Assembly: GCA_028023455.1 (NCBI GenBank)
Contig: JAQFVV010012416.1
Coordinates: 9,927,967-9,991,966, forward strand
Origin: Epiperipatus broadwayi
Taxonomy: Eukaryota > Onychophora > Udeonychophora > Euonychophora > Peripatidae
Length of the DNA stretch: 64,000 nt
Reading direction: 5' to 3'
This document shows positions 35,054-46,762 of the stretch, piece by piece. A program made the position numbers and the translations under genes. The notes beneath the pieces were generated by a model, which did no database searches, was not told the DNA's origin, and worked only from the letters and a program-made list of their open reading frames with translations. The first letter of the stretch is position 1. Each line of letters opens with the position of its first letter.

Positions 35054-38000
35054 GTACCGGTCAAAATAGTATGCTCACTTAACAAGATTCAAATCCTAAG
35101 CAAAAGGACCTCGAATCCAATCATGCTCGAGATACACAGGTCTGGAGCAGTACTGAATTCTAACCTATTTGCCTATTCTTCGAATCTCTGACTCAATGAA
35201 CAACAATTCTGATGACACAGTAAAATTATTTTAAATCCGTGCCCAGAAGCAAAGCAAAGCGGCAGAGCATAAGATCAGAATGATGATGATGATCGAGGTC
35301 GGAGTAGCCCAGTTATTACATTATTATAGTTATTTATTAATGCTAAGCTCTTAGCTAAAGAAAATAGTTCTAAATATTAACTAGAAAATAATAATTCAAA
35401 AACAAACCAGGATTTACATGAAATAGATATATTTATTAAATATTAAACAAACGCATATATATATTACAAAAGATTTAAGAAACATGTATATTTTACCAAA
35501 TAGTTTCACGCTTGGGACAATACTATTTATTTACAAGACTTGGGAATTTGTTGTATAAAATCCCCTCTATCACTCGTTTAATAAATATAATTTTACAGAT
35601 ACAATTTTATAGTGTTTTATAACTTATGCGGAGTTAATAAGCTAATTAAAGAAAACTTTTCCTACGGAGCGTTGTGGATGCCGAAAATAAATATAAAAGA
35701 TCGTGACAGTTTTAATAGTAAATGATTTATTTGATGACGGGCAAAATATATGATTTCAATCATGTATTTCTTTGGAGAACCATTATTTATACTTTTATTC
35801 GCATTGTTTGGAAAAGACGTCTTTTAGAAATAAGAAACAAACAATGCGCTTTATTTACGAGAGTAAGTTTTGCAATCATTAATATAAATTAGATTTACGT
35901 CTATAGGAATCGATAACGGTTTTTAAAAGAAAGCATCTTAACTCAATGAACTAAATGTATTTTTACGAAATGAATCATTATCTTTAACATATCATTGCGA
36001 CTTACTAAAGGTTTAGACGGACGGATGATCAAATTCAAGAGCAAATTAACAGTACTAGCATACAATAACGGAATAAGGCCTCATGGCGATTGGATATTTT
36101 ATCATTTAAAAGAATATTTGAGACGAACTTAGATTTGATATGTCCGCACATTCTGACGGAGCGATATCGAAGGAGAGGCTGAGTTTGAGACCTCAGATCA
36201 TTATGTACTGCCATCTGCAGCACATAATCCTCATAAACCTTACATTTCACAGAGAGTAGTGTCTCTGAACGAACGATTTTGAAAAGTAGGACGGGAGCTT
36301 CATACTTCCAATGCCCCAATGACAAAGCAATCAAGAAATGGAAAGATAAAATATCAGAATAAAAGAAAATGTATGCCAGCAACGTTTATATAATTTTATA
36401 TTATTACTTAAAGTTTGGAAAGGGTCTAATCTCTTGCGCAATAATCTGTTTTCAATTCTGAGTCATTTAACTAATCATAATGAATAATAACTTTTATTTA
36501 TATTATGAAGCTAATAAAATTTATATTTGAATTTGATTCCCATATACGTATTAACTAAAGAATTAGCCCTTCAGGCAATGGTAAGAAAAGGTAGAATTTT
36601 ATATTAGGTGTCGCAATCTTTTATAAGGGCAACTAAACAACAAAGTAAAATAAGCCTCCACAATAAAATACTTTTAGATATACAACCAACCTAGCAAACG
36701 ATTTCTATTTTAAATAAACAAATGAATATATTTTTTACTAATGAATTTAATTAAAGTTGCGAGGTTGACTGATACTGATATATATATTAAACAAAATAAA
36801 TTGTATATATTTAATTGAGCCGCATATAGTTATATAAACATAAATTGAGCATGAAAGCAAACGTATATTTAGAATTACATAATTATTAATAAAGGATTAT
36901 AGAGAGAGAGAGTTTACGAGCAAAACTAGCAAAACATCATAACAGATCTATGAATTAAGTCAGCCACAAATTATAAATCACCGTGAATGTCCATATTAAG
37001 TCAGCTCTAAATTACATGATTTTACCTAATATATCAGCATAGCGGCAGGCAGGCAGGTTAGCAATTCTACATCATCTCGTATGGCTGGTCAGATGGAATT
37101 TTGATGGCTGGTAGACAGTTCTTCGAGAGAAGAAGAAAAAGGTGCTAGATTCTACTACTCACTCTTCATCACACAGAACTTGTGTTGGCTTCTTAAAAGT
37201 AATTAAACTCAACTGACTAAAAACTCCTCTGAACTCAACTAAAAACTGAAAGTCAACTCCAAGTAAAACTAACTCCCTTTGTTCTGTGGTTCCTTTTATA
37301 ATATTTTAATACCGCCCAGAATGCAATTTCATATACCAACCTTATCTCTATAATCCCTTTAAAAACAACATTTAATTAGCAAATATTTTCAATAGATAAG
37401 GCTTGAAATACCATTTTTAGCTATTTTAAATCATTCGACAACAACTGATAAACGATTTGTTTTCGATCTTAAAATTTATAAATTTTAATTATAGACAACG
37501 ATCTGACTAGTGATAAAGATAATTTCAGTATTTCAAGCCTTCCCCATTTTTCTTTGTTGTTACATTAAATACACACAGATATAATTACAAATATATAAGC
37601 AAATGTATTTTCATAGCAATAAAATTATTGCTTTAGTCATAATATATATACACATCACTCAAACTACTGTTTCATTTTTATTAAACAAAAATTAATCTTT
37701 CTAATGATTCAGCATACAGTGTGTGAGTGAATAGCATATATTTATAGCAGGGTCTGAATTGCGGGCCCCATAGGAGGTTAGTGTAGATGGTTAAGCATGA
37801 AGCTCAATGATGATTAGACATTGACTGCTTCAATATGAAAGGTGTGAACTCAGATTTTTAAAAAAACTATAAATTATGGATTTGCCTTTTGTTTGATTTA
37901 TTAATTAGAATTTTGCTGAAGTCAGTATCTGATATATTGGTTTTAATTCGGTTCGGACTCTTTAATAAAAATAAAAAATCTGCAAAATTAAAGAGAAAAT

Positions 38001-39480
38001 GTTGAGTGGCTAGAGGCAACAGAGCTTTCCCCTTTGGTAACCTCTCCATTACCACCTGGAACTGCCACTGGAAATGCCGACATCACATAGGACATTGAGA
38101 GCTAGCCGAGGAAAATGGACTAAACCACAAGCATAAAATGAAGTACTTCGCCCACAGGACCAATACACTGATCGATCAGAGTAAATTGACTTTTTTTTAT
38201 TACAAGAAACATTTAAATGATAACATATGTATAATGGCATATTTTTGAAAATCCTCTGTTTCAAACATATATAAGTTTCAACAGTAGGAAGGGGGGGGGG
38301 TTATGGATTCATTAATTATATTTATTTCACTAATTTAAATTAATCCGCATTATATGGTCTTTTTTTTCATTCTATATTTTATTAATTAACCTTACGTTTA
38401 TTTCCTATTTTTGTTATTCTGGTAATATATAGGGGAATATAAAAAAAATTTGTATACTCGATCGAAGGGAATATGTATAAGGATTTAACATTAGAAAGAG
38501 GAGATTTGAGGTGTTGCTAACAAGCACTCTCTTATAGTAAATTGCCCTTGAGTGCACTCATAGTATGTATTTATCATAATTATTGATAAAATTTTATACA
38601 TTTAATAAAATGCCGGCGCATGTCCTTTTGAGAATGATGTGTTAAATCTGTATTAGTAAGGAATAGATTGGGATGGCTTGATTAAATAAATATGAGGGAA
38701 GGGAATAAGAAGAAAATAGGAAAAAGGTGTAATAAATATTTCAATATTAGTCCAGTATTGGTCTGATTTTTTTTTATTATAATTAGTTAAGTATTATATT
38801 CCATTTTATAAAATTTTAGTCCAATAAAATAAAATTATTTTAGAGATTACATTTGGTGATTGCCATTCGAAAACAAATAATTAACCGTGATTATAGAAAC
38901 CACTGTAATAAGGTCCAAGTTGAAATGCTTGGTGGCACCCTTGAATGTCCACCGTATTTTGTAATTATTCAAAATTTTCGATCGTGGCAAAATGTTTTGG
39001 CACAGTATGTTAGCAACATGCTTATACTAGAAGTAAAGAGTTTTAAGATATCGATTTTGGCCCTATTTATATTTCAGTGAGTTATTCCTGGAATACTCTT
39101 AAGAGTTCTTTTCTTGCCATGAAAAAATGCGAGTTTAATTGAGATAACAAAACTTATGTCTTTGTCCTTTTGTTTCAAACGATGCAAATAGTTGATAAGA
39201 CCTAGAAAGTACAATTAAATCTATTTCCAGATTTCAAAATAGATTTCAAGAAATATTTGGAACAAAACCATTTTCATTAATATAATTATTTTTAGATTTT
39301 AGTAAAATTTTAATAAACGAAAGCCATTTTATATGATTCAAACAATAACTTGTTTCCACCTTATTTAATTACTTTCTAGAACTTTCTCGACCTGTTGCAT
39401 CATCCTTTTTACTTTTTACATAAAATAAAGTTAATAAATATAAAATAAAATATTTACAATAATATTAAAATATTCTGTAC
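35054..39480 (+). repeat. Long non-coding repeat family, copy B
   Basis: Begins GTACCGGTCAAAATAG and reaches CAATGAACAAC after about 150 bp, as copies A and C do. A CAGTACTAGCAT block at 36048 corresponds to CGGTACTGACAT in A and C. ATCTATTTCCAGATTTCAAAAT at 39220 corresponds to 61167 in C. It is interrupted by a small hairpin repeat at 37750-37860. The frames inside (36035-36382, 37867-38264, 38853-39080) do not resemble known proteins. The right boundary is uncertain. Confidence 0.4.
37750..37860 (+). repeat. Hairpin SINE-like repeat, member 1
   Basis: Contains GAAGCTCAATGATGATTAGA followed by CATTGACTGCTTCAA, the most diverged of three members. Upstream, GCGGGCCCCATAGGAGGTTAG corresponds to the GAACCCTGGTGGGTAG region of member 2. 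Confidence 0.65.
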
Positions 39481-39498
39481 ATCCAACCAAGTTATATA

Positions 39499-40819
39499 CA
39501 CCCAGGTCTCGTTTTATGCGGACTTATTTAATGCGATTTTGAAGTTATGCGATTCATGTTTCTTCTTAATATCTTTGTGTGTGGTTTTCTTATATGCGAT
39601 AAAAATTATTAAATTAGAAGTCGAGCTCCAATAATACACTATTATTTTAAATATTATAAATTTGCGCACTCACATCATATTTAAAGTAAAGCGCATTATC
39701 GGAGTTCGACTTCCATCTAATAATTTCAATATTTTCAGCGCTTTATAATAGTACTGTAATAGATTTTATGCAATAAAGAAGTTCATAATTCACCTAAAAT
39801 CGGAATTTCCCCATTTTATATACACACATTAAATTTTACAAGACTATAATGTAAATCTGTTCAAACGTTATAGATGAAAAATACTATGCACATTGTTGTT
39901 TTTGCATTTTAAATCACTTTCTATTTTTGCTTTATATAGAAAGAGTACATAATCAATTAATCATTTAGTGTCCACAAATTTATTTTTAAAAGATGAGTAA
40001 CAGCAGTGAGCACAATTAAATTTGACAATTAAAATCTGATTTTTAATTGCAATTAACAATTTAAAAATTACGTAACGTGATCTGAAATTAAGGTGATGTG
40101 AATGATGAAATTTGATTTTTAAACGGAATTGAAAATTAAAAAATTAAAGACAAAAATAAGAATTTAATTTTTAATTGTTAGTTTTAATTAAATTTTGCCC
40201 AACAGTGGTGAGTCGGTGTCTTTTTATTATCGTAAGTCTAAGTTCTTATTTTTATTTTAAACTTTCAGTCTACTCTAACGGAGAGAAAAAAACACCCAAG
40301 AAAATGAATTTTTTTGGAAACAAAAATTTCAATTTTAGATCACTTAGCAAAATGGGAAAGATCAACAGCGATTGGAAAACATTTTAGTTATATTTTCTCT
40401 TGACTTCGTTTAAGGAGAAGCTACAGTACATCACATCACGTTATGATGAATCTGATGTCTCAAATAGCGATAATGATTAAAATACTGTACATGTATGAAA
40501 AAAATGTAAATTATGCATAAAAATGTATTGTTTTGAATAAAATTAAATACTGTAGTTAATAAAAAAAAGTAAAAAAAGTTTGTCTTGTATCAATTTTTTT
40601 CAAATTTGAAATTTTTTATTAGTCATATTTTATTTTTTTATTTTTTTTTTATGTGAATTTTAAGGTAATTTCATGTTGTTGCTTTGCTTTTATGCAATTT
40701 TTTGAAAATTACAATACGTATCCCCCCATTTTCAAGGTAAGTTAAGTCTATTTTTGTACGATTTCTTTTGTGCGCGTTTTCTGAGGAACCTATCTGCCGC
40801 ATAAAATGAGACCCAGTTG
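39499..40819. mobile_element. Pogo/Tigger-like non-autonomous DNA element, copy 2
   Basis: Left end CACCCAGGTCTCGTTTTATG and right end (inverted) CAACTGGGTCTCATTTTATG form terminal repeats. TA dinucleotides flank both sides (39497-39498, 40820-40821). The stretch GTGCGCGTTTTCTGAGGAAC just inside the right end is typical of this element style. A foldback (about 39610-39640 with 39690-39722) lies inside. No transposase is encoded; the 70-residue frame at 40175-40387 has no recognisable domain. Confidence 0.8.
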
Positions 40820-40954
40820 TACATATATCTGAGCATGTACATCCATGATTTCTATTTTAAAATATTAAACAATAATTAAGTTTATAATTTAGATATTTGG
40901 AAGTACCTCTGAGATACATAAATATACGATACACACATATAAACAAGGAAATGG

Positions 40955-41070
40955 GACAGAATGTAAGGTTTGAACCCTGGTGGGTAGCTAGCTAGTATGT
41001 TAAATCTTGAAGCTCAATCTTGACTAAGATTGACTGCTTCAAGTCTTGTGATTTTTTTTTTTTAGTTTTT
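40955..41070 (+). repeat. Hairpin SINE-like repeat, member 2
   Basis: Core GAAGCTCAATCTTGACTAAG then ATTGACTGCTTCAA forms a hairpin (CAATCTT against AAGATTG, GAAGC against GCTTC). Upstream lies GGTTTGAACCCTGGTGGG, similar to a Pol III B box (GGTTCGANNCC). A T-rich run follows. Confidence 0.75.
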
Positions 41071-42680
41071 AACTAATCCTGGTCAAAGAATAGAGGTGTT
41101 TACATATATTATAAAACTAAGGTTATCAATATATATATATATATAAATACTGAACTAATGTCAGATTTATATAATCATGCAAGCAGGTTGGCTCATGTTC
41201 AAAATATTAATATGTTTTTAAATTTAAGTAAATTATTTGATAGTACAAAAAAGAGTAAAAGATAGATGTTGAACAAAAAGTGCATTAAAATTAGAAATTA
41301 AGATACATTAAATCCAGTTTTAAAACTTCACTGATAAAAGCCATCAATCAGAAACTTGTCTGGAGGTGGGGATAAAGATTTTATGAAGTTTAGCATTTAA
41401 GGTGGTAGAATTGTAATACAATACATTTATCTAACATATTTATAAAATGATTTTTTTCTTGACTTTTTTTAAAAATCATTCTTTATGTATAAAATAAAAA
41501 TAATATCAAACCAAAAGTTCCCATTGTAAATACCAACATACTCTACAAAAACAAACTTGCTTTTTTTTCTTTTACATCAGCAATATCATGTAATTTTCTA
41601 AATAATATTGCATGTTCATGTATTCTCTTTTTTATTGCACATTATTTGAAATGAAAGATTTTGTTTTTATTGTACAAATATGTCAGATAATTTAATAAAT
41701 GAACAGTTTAAGTGTATAAATATATAGAAATTATGGAAGCTTGAGCAAACTCACATTTAAATGATAAAATTTTGAAAGTTTAGTCATTAATTTGAATTAA
41801 GTTATAATTGCAAATATAATGCTAGTGGGGATGGCATGTGTGTTGTAAGCTAGCTGTAGTTAAAATCTATATATTTTAGTTTTAGAACATTAAATTCAAT
41901 AAAGTTAATTCTAGTTTTTGTGTGTTTGGTATTTTATACATGTGTATTTGTGCAATAATAGTATTCAACATATTCAACTTGTTGCAAAATTTACTCTCTG
42001 CTCTCATTATATAAGGAAAACGAATGTATCATAAATCATATACATTTTTAAGATTTTTATTACTGAGAATTTTAAATCCAAAAATGAATATAAAATTTTA
42101 AAAAAAAAGATTATTTCTAACAAATTTATAATAAAATACTCATAACCCATAACCATATTCATAAATGTTAGATAAAGAGAATGAGCTATTAAAGAGAACA
42201 TTTTCTATTAAATGCAAAGTATCTATCATTGATTTTAACTATTTACTAAGTTGTAATAAAACATTAAATGTTTATGAATATAAGCTTGGAACTGACAAAA
42301 TTTGTTTCTTCTCCAAATAATTGATTTTACAAATTTTTTTATGGAACTTTTTTTTATATACGATTGTCACTTGCACATTATGTCTTTGTGTGAATCATGA
42401 TTAAATTAAGAAAAGGCATCAAATTATTTCAGTGATTTTCCCATCAAATTTATTATCATTAGATTTCATGTAGTTCCAATAAATAAGAAATATATATATA
42501 TATATCCATAGTTATATATAAATAAGAAATATATATATATATATCCATTATATATATATATACATTCTTAGTGCTGAAGCTTTTTTCATCCTCTGCATAA
42601 TTTTGTTTTAGTAATTCTACTACAAATTTTTTTAACTGGTCTTTAAAAACATTTATGGAAATTTCATATTTAGTTAATTT
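41071..42680. other. AT-rich non-coding stretch
   Basis: Only TA repeats (41130-41146) and a duplicated AAATAAGAAATATATATATA unit (about 42480-42508 and 42520-42549) are seen. No exon or RNA gene is recognised. Confidence 0.6.
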
Positions 42681-42804
42681 AATTCTTTTAATTTTTTTTC
42701 ATGTGTCATAGCATCGACCGGGAAGCGAACCCGCAACCCGTGCAACTTCTTGTAAGGCAATCTCACTGACCTCTCGACCACCAATGCATAATTCTTTTAA
42801 TTTT
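42681..42804 (-). mobile_element. tRNA-derived SINE with 15-bp target duplication
   Basis: On the minus strand the body (42789-42696) reads GGTGGTCGAGAGGTCAGTGA with an A box (TGGTCGAGAGG), then GCGGGTTCGCTTCCCGG with a B box (GGTTCGCTTCC), then an A-rich tail. AATTCTTTTAATTTT occurs exactly at 42681-42695 and 42790-42804, a perfect 15-bp target duplication. The body, at about 94 bp, is barely longer than a tRNA, so it may be a retroposed tRNA-like RNA rather than a larger SINE. The parent tRNA is uncertain. Confidence 0.85.
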
Positions 42805-43342
42805 CACTATCTATCCAAGTAACAGCTCAGTAATCATACTGAAGCAATTTTTATGAATTTATAAAGTTAAAATAACTCACTAAGTTGTATGATTGTTGAT
42901 GTATTTAAAAAATCGAAAAATGTATCTTTCAGTATTGATATTTTCTTTTGTTTTATTTCAAATGAAATTGTATTTTTTCATTTTTATTATAACTTTTGTC
43001 TCTTTTTCATATGATCCTTTATTGAATTTTATGCATTTGATGATCTTGCAATTCAAAGAATTAATTTATCAGTTTGTATTCTTGACATATTTTATAGTGC
43101 ATTAGAAAAAAAAGTCATCTATTCTAATATCTTATTCATTAAATTTAATCACTTTAAAAGCCTTCATTTTCAAAACGGTTTTTCATTCCAATTTCTTTAT
43201 CTTTATTAAAATGAATGTGCAAAGCTTTATGTAACTTTCAAACCACATTTATGGTTTCTATTGGAGTCCAATTGTTTTTCCTATTTTGGAAAATTTCAAT
43301 AATATCATTTAACTTTTTAATATTTATTGGAAATATGATAAT
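42805..43342. other. AT-rich non-coding stretch
   Basis: The open frame at 42893-43105 is almost entirely phenylalanine, leucine and isoleucine from T-rich sequence and is not convincing as a gene. Nothing else is recognised. Confidence 0.6.
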
Positions 43343-43539
43343 AAACATAGTTGTATTTATATATTGGACTATTTCCATCATCTAATATAAGTATTGAATG
43401 TCTTTAGAAACATTTAACTTTATTTAAATATTGCAAATGCATTAAACTTTTAGTAATAACATAGATTAGTATATGCACAACATTTTGCAAAATATTATTC
43501 TCCTCTCTTCTTCAGATGTTTCTGGTCTGAACAGTGACA

Positions 43540-43630
43540 GTAAATAGCATGGGAGTCAAAACTAGATTCTTGAATACTGAATTTTAAGGTAACACTGCTA
43601 CTAACTGAGCCATCCTACCAAAGGCAACAG
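43540..43630 (-). other. tRNA-like block in Penelope tail (minus copy)
   Basis: The minus strand reads GCCTTTGGTAGGATGGCTCA then GTTAG, which has the form of a Pol III A box and D-arm. A weak B-box-like GTTTTGACTCCC lies about 60 bases further on. The same block occurs at the same position in the plus copy, so it belongs to the element and was not inserted after duplication. Confidence 0.6.
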
Positions 43631-43715
43631 TCAGTAAAAAAAATCATATACTTATTTATGAGATCCCTCCTTGATTTCTGCACTTTTTATTAAGAGCAAA
43701 GTTGATTAATAATTT

Positions 43716-43990
43716 CTATACATTATGTATAGTCACACTAGATTGATTTATGGAATTGTCCACCATTTTTATATGAACAACTTCTTTAAATTTTTTTCTT
43801 TGTATCTTTTTTTCTCTATCCAATATTTTTCTATTTTCCCAATTGGTACATAAATAATCTGCTACCTTAGACACATTTATTTTCTTTTTTCTAATTATCA
43901 GTTTGTGTTCTTGCAATCACTTTTCAATGGGATAACTGGTCTCACTAATATACATTCTTCCACATTCACGTGGAATTTCATAGATGTAGT
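43716..43990 (-). pseudogene. GIY-YIG endonuclease region of Penelope-like element
   Basis: At about 43990-43920 the minus strand reads KNYIYEIPRECGRMYISETS then YPIEK, the IYEIPC..CG..YIGET..P core of the Penelope GIY-YIG domain. After one frameshift it continues as the open frame 43916-43716 (EHKLIIRKKKINVSKVADYL, then WENRKILDREKK). The ..WEN.KILDRE.. segment is the usual C-terminal signature. The domain cuts target DNA during retrotransposition. This copy is truncated upstream and lacks RT. Confidence 0.75.
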
Positions 43991-44779
43991 TTTTGCTTTA
44001 AATCATTTCAAGTTTAGGCTTTGTAGATGTTAGAATACCACATAGTGGGGTGTGGCTCTGGAAAGCTGTTCTGATATGTTACTGATTGCAGATTTTCCTT
44101 AATTTGTCATTATGGACCAGAGCAAAAGAAGTTTGTTCAGAAACCAGAAATTTGAAAAAAAAAAAAAGATCTACATAGAATAAACTCTTATGAAAAATAG
44201 TTACCCATCAGCTGTTATTAAGGAAATCTTAAATAGACAACAAAAAGAACCACCAAAAGAAAAAACCAACTATTGGTACTGTAGTGTATCCATACATATC
44301 AAAAATAGAATGCAAATTAAAGAAAATCTGCAATCAGTATAACATCAGAACAGTTTTCCAGAGCCATACTACACTATGAAGTTACCTACAAAACCTAAAA
44401 TTGAAATGCTGAAAAGCAAAAACTGCATCTATGAAATACCATGTGAATGTAGAAGAATGTAAATTGTTAAGACCAGTCACTCCATTGAAAAGTAATTGCA
44501 AGAACAATAAGTGGTGATTAGACAAGAGAAAACCTATATTTTTAAGATAGCAGACTATTTATGTACCAATGAACATATGTTCAATTGGGAAAATACAAAA
44601 GTATTGGATAGAGAAGAAAATGTACAAAGAAGAAAATTTAAAGAAACTGCTTACATGACAATGTGGTTCAACCCCATAAGTTAGTCTAGTGTGACTATAT
44701 ATAATGTATGGAAACTGATAATTAACTTTGCTTTTTAAAAAATGGAGAAATCAGGAGGAACTTTATAGATAGCAGTCGC

Positions 44780-44875
44780 CTTTGGCCGGATGGCTCAGTT
44801 GGTTAGAGCATTATCTTAAAATTCAATGTTCAAGAATCTAAGGATCCATGTTCAATTTCCATGCTAGTACTGTCA
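44780..44875 (+). other. tRNA-like block in Penelope tail (plus copy)
   Basis: GGATGGCTCAGTTGGTTAGA contains a perfect Pol III A box (TGGCTCAGTTGG). A degenerate B box (ATGTTCAATTTCC) follows about 60 bases on. The cloverleaf is too degenerate and the spacing too long for a functional tRNA gene. Confidence 0.65.
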
Positions 44876-44880
44876 CTTTT

Positions 44881-44948
44881 CAGGCCAGTAACACCTGAAG
44901 AAGACAGGAGAATAATCTCTCTTAAAATGTTATGCATATACTGGCCTG
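44881..44948 (+). ncRNA. Degenerate hammerhead-ribozyme-like motif
   Basis: CAGGCCAGTA (44881-44890) pairs perfectly with TACTGGCCTG (44939-44948) as a stem I. Between them lie CTGAAGA (matching CUGANGA), a short GGAGA-loop-TCTCT stem, a decayed GAAA position (TTAAAA) and a possible 3-bp stem III (ATG..CAT) followed by A. The minus copy keeps CTGAAGA and the surrounding sequence. Penelope-like elements are known to carry hammerhead motifs in their terminal repeats. The lost GAAA and the extra bases at the junctions mean this copy should not cleave. Confidence 0.4.
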
Positions 44949-45410
44949 TGGGCCATTACTAACTGCCTGAATGTATTTGGAATATTTAAATAAAGTTACA
45001 TTTTTCTAAAGACGTTAAATTCTTTATATCTGATGATAGAAATAATACAATATATAATAAATACAACTAAAATATCATCATCACAAACATTTAGAAATGA
45101 CAATAAACATAGTTCGTTGACAAAATGATAAAAAAATAATTTTCTTATTGGACATTTTTCATTGCATTTTGTTTTACCAATTAATGCCATGAATTAAGCA
45201 ATGCCAAATGTAGATCTCTGGATATTTTAACAAAGGTTGATCATCAGAACAAAATCTAATAAGATTTTTTCTTTTAAACAATTTTTATTTAAACTCTATT
45301 TTTCAAATGCATAAATCAAAGTTTAATCAATTGTTTGATATTGTTTTTCCGCCAGTATAAGATTGATGAAAACAGGTACAATATTATCAAAGTATTAAAT
45401 TTCTGTTATT

Positions 45411-45422
45411 AAAATATTTTAT
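45411..45422. repeat. 12-bp flanking duplication, left
   Basis: AAAATATTTTAT here is repeated exactly at 46751-46762 and brackets the three-unit array, so it may be its target duplication. The sequence is simple and partly palindromic, so chance is possible. Confidence 0.55.
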
Positions 45423-46750
45423 AACTGAAATACAGGCTCATTATATACCTGTATCAATATATATAATATATAGGGTATATGACCACAGACTTTCACACGA
45501 CCCACCACTCTCCACTCTATCTCATAACACTGATACACTTGAACACATATATGTCGAAAAGATAAATAATCTCCAATATACGTATTTCATGCTAAAACAG
45601 CAATCATCAGTTGGTCCAGATTATCATCTCTACACATATATGCACTATGTGCTCAGATATATATTAAGATAGCCACTCATCATATTTTAATGAATAGGCT
45701 TCAATCCACTCCAATTCTTCAATCGTCCATCCAATTGAAAATCTGATGATGGAACGCTCAAAGGCCACGCTGAGGCTGAGATTCTTATCACATCCGTGTT
45801 GACCTAAAGTCAATCTGACCCCTCATGTACAGGACATAATCCATTTAATATATATACAAGAGTTGGGAATTATTACATATTAGAGATGTCTTCCCATCCC
45901 TCGTATATATATTAAATGGATTATGCCCTGTACACGAGGGGTCAGATTGACTTTAGCTCAACATGGATGTGATGAAAATCTCGGCCTCAGGATAGCCTTT
46001 GAGCATTCCATCATCGGATTTTTAATTGGATGGACAGTTGAAGAGTTGGAGTGCGGAGTAGATTGAAGCCTGTCCATTAAAGTATGACAATTGGCTATCT
46101 TAATATATATCTGAGCACTTATGCATATGTGTGTAGAGATGGTAATCTGGACCAACTGATGATTGTTGGTTTAGCATGAAATACGTATATTGATGATTAT
46201 TTATCTTTTCAACATATATGTGTTCAAGTGTATTAGTGTTATGAGATAGAGTGGAGAGTGGTGGGTTGTGTGAAAATCTGTGATCATATACCCTATATAT
46301 TACATATATTGATACAGGTATATAATAAGCCTGTATTTCAGTTATTACATAGTGGAGATGTCTTCCCATCTCTCATATATGTATTAATAGATTATGTCCT
46401 GTACATGAGGGATCAGATTGACTTTATATCGACATGAGTGTGATGAGAATCTCGGCCATCAGATTTTCAATTGGATGTATGGTTGAAGAGTTGGAGTGTG
46501 GAGTGGATTGAAGTCTGTCCATTAAAGTATGATGATTGGCTATCTTAATATATATCTGAGCACTTATTGCATATATGTGTAGAGATGATAATCTGGATCA
46601 ACTGATGATTGCTGGTTTAGCATGGAATATGAATCTTGGTGATTATTTATCTTTTCGACATATATGTGTTCAAGTGTATCAGTGTTATGAGATAAAGTAG
46701 AGAGTGGTGGAGTGGTGGGTCATGTGAAAATCTGTGATCATATACCCTAT
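45423..46750. mobile_element. Three-unit repeat array (inverted, direct, direct)
   Basis: A unit of about 430 bp begins ATTACAT..GAGATGTCTTCCCATC and ends GTGATCATATACCCTATA. It occurs inverted at about 45423-45856, direct at 45872-46341 and direct again at 46342-46750. Shared landmarks are TGGATTATG.CCTGTACA, GTCAGATTGACTTTA, CAACTGATGATTG and ATATATGTGTTCAAGTGTAT. The outer 12-bp duplication suggests the array arrived as one insertion. Open frames across it follow the repeat and are not genes. Diverged pieces of the family lie at 26340-26440 and 27690-27790. Confidence 0.85.
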
Positions 46751-46762
46751 AAAATATTTTAT

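Larger units (their letters stand above)
43343..44175 (-). mobile_element. Penelope-like element, minus copy of head-to-head pair
   Basis: The 3' tail (CATCTAATATAAGTATTGAATG near 43380, plus-strand reading) matches the inverted tail at 45000-45060 and the palindrome at 57028-57240. The body encodes the GIY-YIG region. A hammerhead-like motif and tRNA-like block lie in between. The 5' end is truncated and abuts the plus copy at a poly-A stretch (44155-44168). Confidence 0.75.
44176..45070 (+). mobile_element. Penelope-like element, plus copy of head-to-head pair
   Basis: Shares its body, tRNA-like block and tail with the minus copy. The coding remnant at 44190-44660 reads VIKEILNRQQKEPPKEK, later KNCIYEIPCECRRM, and finally NWENTKVLDREENVQRRKFK, again the C-terminal part of a Penelope polyprotein with GIY-YIG. 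Several stops and frameshifts are present. The two copies diverge visibly from each other, so the duplication is old. Confidence 0.75.

Noticed and set aside
36035-36382. 115-residue minus-strand frame.
   Set aside because: It lies in repeat copy B, and nothing in copies A or C suggests that the frame is conserved.
38853-39080. 75-residue frame MVIAIRKQIINRDYRNHCNK..
   Set aside because: No recognisable domain, no splice context, and it lies within the probable extent of a non-coding repeat copy.
44785-44870. Functional tRNA gene.
   Set aside because: Only the D-arm/A box is good. The B box and acceptor stem are degenerate and the spacing is too long, so it is a tRNA-like relic.
45958-46369. 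Two overlapping minus-strand frames of 65 and 89 residues.
   Set aside because: They run through the repeat array and change with the repeat units; they are not genes.
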